A stretch of DNA of 7,583 bases from Actinomycetota bacterium (GTDB lineage: Bacteria > Actinomycetota > Actinomycetes > Actinomycetales > Microbacteriaceae): positions 1-7,583 of the forward strand of contig WLGC01000036.1 of NCBI GenBank assembly GCA_009703465.1, in the 5' to 3' direction. The position numbers and the translations under genes are program-made. Shown piece by piece: positions 5,588 through 7,583 of the stretch (the stretch's first letter is position 1; each line of letters starts with the position of its first letter). Below the pieces are notes generated by a model. That model did not search any database, was not told the origin of the DNA, and worked only from the letters and a program-made list of their open reading frames with translations.

Positions 5588-6679
5588 TTGAGTGTTCGGG
5601 ACACTGTCAAACGTGCTCGCCAGTTATCAATTAGCAAAAGCCTTACCTCCGAGGAAGCTATTAACCATGCACTGGATGAGGTCGCCGAACTTGGCTACTT
5701 CAATGAAATCTCCGAGCCTGAGTTTCGCGGAGAGGTTACGAGAGAACTCACGGCCTTTGGAAAACTACAACCGCTGCTCGATGATCCAGCGGTTGAGGAG
5801 ATTTGGATTAATGCCCCAAATATCATTCGAAAAGCAATTGCCGGGAGGTCAATCGAAACTCAAATAACTCTTAGCTCTGATGAAATTGAATCAATTATTG
5901 AGCGGATGCTCAGACCAACCGGACGACGACTCGATAGATCCAACCCTTTTATTGATGCATCCCTTCCAGATGGCTCAAGACTTCACGTGGTTATACCGGA
6001 GATAACTAAGAAGTATTGGTCTGTAAACATTCGCAAATTCCCCAAACGCATTATGACGTTGGACAAACTAGAAGAGTTGGACTCAATCTCTAGTCGGCAG
6101 CGTTCTTTGCTTGAAGCAGCAATTCAACAAGGACTAAATGTTTTGGTTTCTGGCGCAACTCAGTCAGGAAAAACAACACTGCTTTGCGCACTACTGCAGT
6201 CAGCACCAGACCAGCAGCGGATAATTTCGGTCGAGGAAACTTTTGAAATACAAATAGAAAAACCGGACTGGGTTGCAATGCAAACTAGACAGGCAGGTCT
6301 TGAGGGCGGCGGTTTGGTAGACCTGAGAAGACTGATCAAGGAAGCATTACGCATGCGCCCGGATCGAATAGTTATTGGCGAGGTACGGGAAGCCGAAAGC
6401 CTAGATCTCTTAATCGCTTTGAATTCTGGACTTCCAGGTCTTTGCACTATTCACGCCAACTCCGCAAAAGATGCAATTTCGAAAATCTGCACTCTTCCAT
6501 TGTTGGCAGGGGCAAATATTTCAAGTGAATTTGTAAAGACCACAGTTGGAAGTTGCCTAAACCTAGTTGTGCACTGTGAACTCATGGCAAATGGTCACCG
6601 AAAAGTCACTGAAGTTGCGAGCGTTAATTGGAATGAAACCAGCAAGACAATAGAACTCCAGAATTTGGAGAAATTTTGA
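5588..6679 (+). CDS. tadA: TadA/CpaF-type secretion ATPase of a Tad (Flp) pilus system
   Basis: This 363-residue cytoplasmic ATPase of the type II/IV secretion superfamily is expected to be a hexameric motor for pilin assembly. An N-terminal domain (about 1-140) carries FGKLQPLLDDP and the family signature with DGSRLHVVIPE (128-138). The Walker A motif is GATQSGKTT (189-197, Lys195), the Asp box is represented by VEETFE (215-220), the Walker B-like strand is IVIGEVRE (261-268), and the His box is TIHANS (287-292, His289). The second P-loop variable position is Gln where relatives have Gly; this keeps GxxxxGKT intact. The TTG at 5588 is the only plausible start close to the conserved region: an in-frame TGA lies at 5570-5572, and GGGG at 5576-5579 is 8 nt upstream as a weak ribosome site. 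The protein is slightly shorter than many CpaF proteins and lacks a long N-terminal extension. It overlaps the next gene by 4 nt, marking an operon. No tadZ/cpaE gene precedes it. Confidence 0.9.
   Translation: MSVRDTVKRARQLSISKSLTSEEAINHALDEVAELGYFNEISEPEFRGEVTRELTAFGKLQPLLDDPAVEEIWINAPNIIRKAIAGRSIETQITLSSDEIESIIERMLRPTGRRLDRSNPFIDASLPDGSRLHVVIPEITKKYWSVNIRKFPKRIMTLDKLEELDSISSRQRSLLEAAIQQGLNVLVSGATQSGKTTLLCALLQSAPDQQRIISVEETFEIQIEKPDWVAMQTRQAGLEGGGLVDLRRLIKEALRMRPDRIVIGEVREAESLDLLIALNSGLPGLCTIHANSAKDAISKICTLPLLAGANISSEFVKTTVGSCLNLVVHCELMANGHRKVTEVASVNWNETSKTIELQNLEKF
6667..6670 (+). promoter_or_regulatory. Shine-Dalgarno of tadB (GGAG), supporting its TTG start
   Basis: GGAG lies inside the last codons of tadA and ends 5 nt before the TTG at 6676. 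This supports TTG as the true start of tadB and the TTGA stop/start overlap with tadA. Confidence 0.6.
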
Positions 6680-7434
6680 TCTGGTTTCGTTCTGCTGTCG
6701 AAGGCGCCGGTCTAGCTAGATACGGAAGCACAACTGTCGCCCTGACGCTTATCTGCATCGGAGTTGTTGCCGGCCTTGCCAGCTACTCGGCTACAAGGGT
6801 TTTGGCCTTGGGTTTGATTACTTGCTTTGGTGCCTTAATTTTTCTATTCGAAGCGTTGGTAATGGGAGCCCGAACTCGGAAACGCCAGCTTGCCAAACTG
6901 TGGCCTGAGGTGGTTGATTCAATTCAGTCAGCCGTGAGTTCTGGCTACTCAATCACTGATTCAATTTCTGAGCTAGGCCATAATGGTCCGATCCACCTGC
7001 GGCCCTACTTTGAGCGATTCGCGCAACGCATGGATGCGGGCTGGCGGTTTGACCAAGCTATTGACGAGTCAAAAGCAGAGTTCGGAAATGAGCATGCCGA
7101 TCGACTGTTTGAACTGCTTCGAATGGTTTCAAAATCTGGTTCAGCTTTATTGCCAACTGTCTTAAGGCTGCAGTCGCAAAACATAAGAAGTGAACTGAGT
7201 TTGATTGGTCAGATAGAAGCTAAACAGGGATGGGTTTCTGGAACAGCAAAGATTGCGGTGGCTGCACCTTGGATAGTTGTGGCAATGCTTTCCTCACGAC
7301 CAGAAAACATCTCGGCATACAATTCCCTTGCTGGACTAACTGTTCTAATTCTTGGGTTTGCTGTCTCAATTTTTGCTTATCGAATAGTAATCCTTTTTGG
7401 CTCTATTCCCGAAAATCCGAGGGTTTTCAGATGA
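6676..7434 (+). CDS. tadB: TadB-like inner-membrane platform protein (T2SSF domain)
   Basis: This 252-residue membrane protein has two N-terminal transmembrane segments (about 18-38 and 41-63) and a cytoplasmic helical type II secretion F domain (about 64-180). The F domain includes LWPEVVDSIQSAVSSGYSI and later SKSGSALLPTVLRL. Two C-terminal transmembrane segments follow (about 181-197 and 216-242). This is the usual TadB layout; TadB and TadC together form the platform through which TadA drives pilin assembly. The start is TTG at 6676, overlapping the tadA TGA by 4 nt, with GGAG 5 nt upstream. Its own stop overlaps the next ATG by 4 nt. The overlaps suggest coupled translation and fixed stoichiometry of platform and motor. 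TadB is preferred to TadC because of its place directly after tadA; sequence alone separates them poorly. Confidence 0.82.
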   Translation: MIWFRSAVEGAGLARYGSTTVALTLICIGVVAGLASYSATRVLALGLITCFGALIFLFEALVMGARTRKRQLAKLWPEVVDSIQSAVSSGYSITDSISELGHNGPIHLRPYFERFAQRMDAGWRFDQAIDESKAEFGNEHADRLFELLRMVSKSGSALLPTVLRLQSQNIRSELSLIGQIEAKQGWVSGTAKIAVAAPWIVVAMLSSRPENISAYNSLAGLTVLILGFAVSIFAYRIVILFGSIPENPRVFR

Positions 7435-7583
7435 TTGAATCCATTTTCTTTGGCTTTGCCTTGTCGTTGGGAGCGTGGAGCCTAAAATCCTATCTGCGCA
7501 CACTACAGCCAGTTTCACTCCTTGATCGAATAACAGTTTCGGCCGCTAGTAATTCAAAATCGCTAAATCTAGGAAATTACATA
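7431..7583 (+). CDS. Probable TadC-like membrane protein, 3'-truncated by the window edge
   Basis: Only the first 51 codons are visible and there is no stop before the window ends. The ATG at 7431 overlaps the tadB stop in an ATGA arrangement, and GAGGG (7419-7423) lies 7 nt upstream as a good ribosome site, so the start is well supported. The visible protein begins with a hydrophobic stretch (IFFGFALSLGAW) followed by RTLQPVSLLDRI. This resembles the N-terminal membrane helix plus short basic linker of TadC proteins. The identity rests mainly on gene order after tadA and tadB. If TadC, it would pair with TadB as the second platform subunit. Confidence 0.6.
   Translation, partial: MIESIFFGFALSLGAWSLKSYLRTLQPVSLLDRITVSAASNSKSLNLGNYI

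Noticed and set aside
1..7583. CRISPR arrays, insertion sequences, phage genes or attachment sites, including integration at tRNA-Leu
   Set aside because: No spaced direct repeats, transposase or integrase motifs were seen, and the 3' end of the tRNA shows no partial duplicate elsewhere in the window.

Overview
The window looks like a chromosomal segment from a member of the Actinomycetota with moderate G+C (it reads at a little under half G+C). Three things support this: the GT87-type mannosyltransferase fragment; a MetX whose N-terminus resembles, from memory, that of small Microbacteriaceae-like Actinobacteria; and two genes whose start codons sit exactly 6 nt after a TANNNT -10 hexamer with no Shine-Dalgarno, the leaderless arrangement common in this phylum. 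A small freshwater lineage is a plausible guess, but this is inference and the taxon cannot be fixed from this sequence.

Left part (1-3484): the 3' part of a GT87 membrane glycosyltransferase (+) meets metX (-) tail to tail with a 41-bp coding overlap. metX makes an O-acylhomoserine for methionine synthesis. It is divergent from ung (uracil-DNA glycosylase, base excision repair), and ung is followed 9 nt later by a GNAT acetyltransferase gene that is probably co-transcribed.

Middle part (3485-5487): a secreted subtilisin-family serine protease with a signal peptide, two FN3-like domains ahead of the catalytic domain, and an intact Asp/His/Ser triad with its oxyanion Asn. A tRNA-Leu(UAG) gene on the minus strand faces it. 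One inverted repeat with T-rich tracts on both sides can terminate both transcripts.

Right part (5488-7583): a 100-bp divergent intergenic region carries candidate promoters for the tRNA (-) and for a Tad/Flp-type secretion operon (+). A perfect TTATCCACA DnaA-box sequence lies between them. The operon reads tadA/cpaF-like ATPase, tadB-like membrane platform protein, then the start of a third gene that is probably tadC. Neighbours overlap by 4 nt, and the first two genes use TTG starts. Together these would form the motor and inner-membrane platform of a type IV-like pilus. Pilin, prepilin peptidase and TadE/F genes are not visible and may lie downstream.

No mobile element, CRISPR array, phage gene or clear undescribed system is visible. 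The most interesting points are the FN3-FN3-S8 protease with no visible I9 propeptide, the DnaA box inside a divergent promoter region, and the repeated leaderless-promoter geometry.
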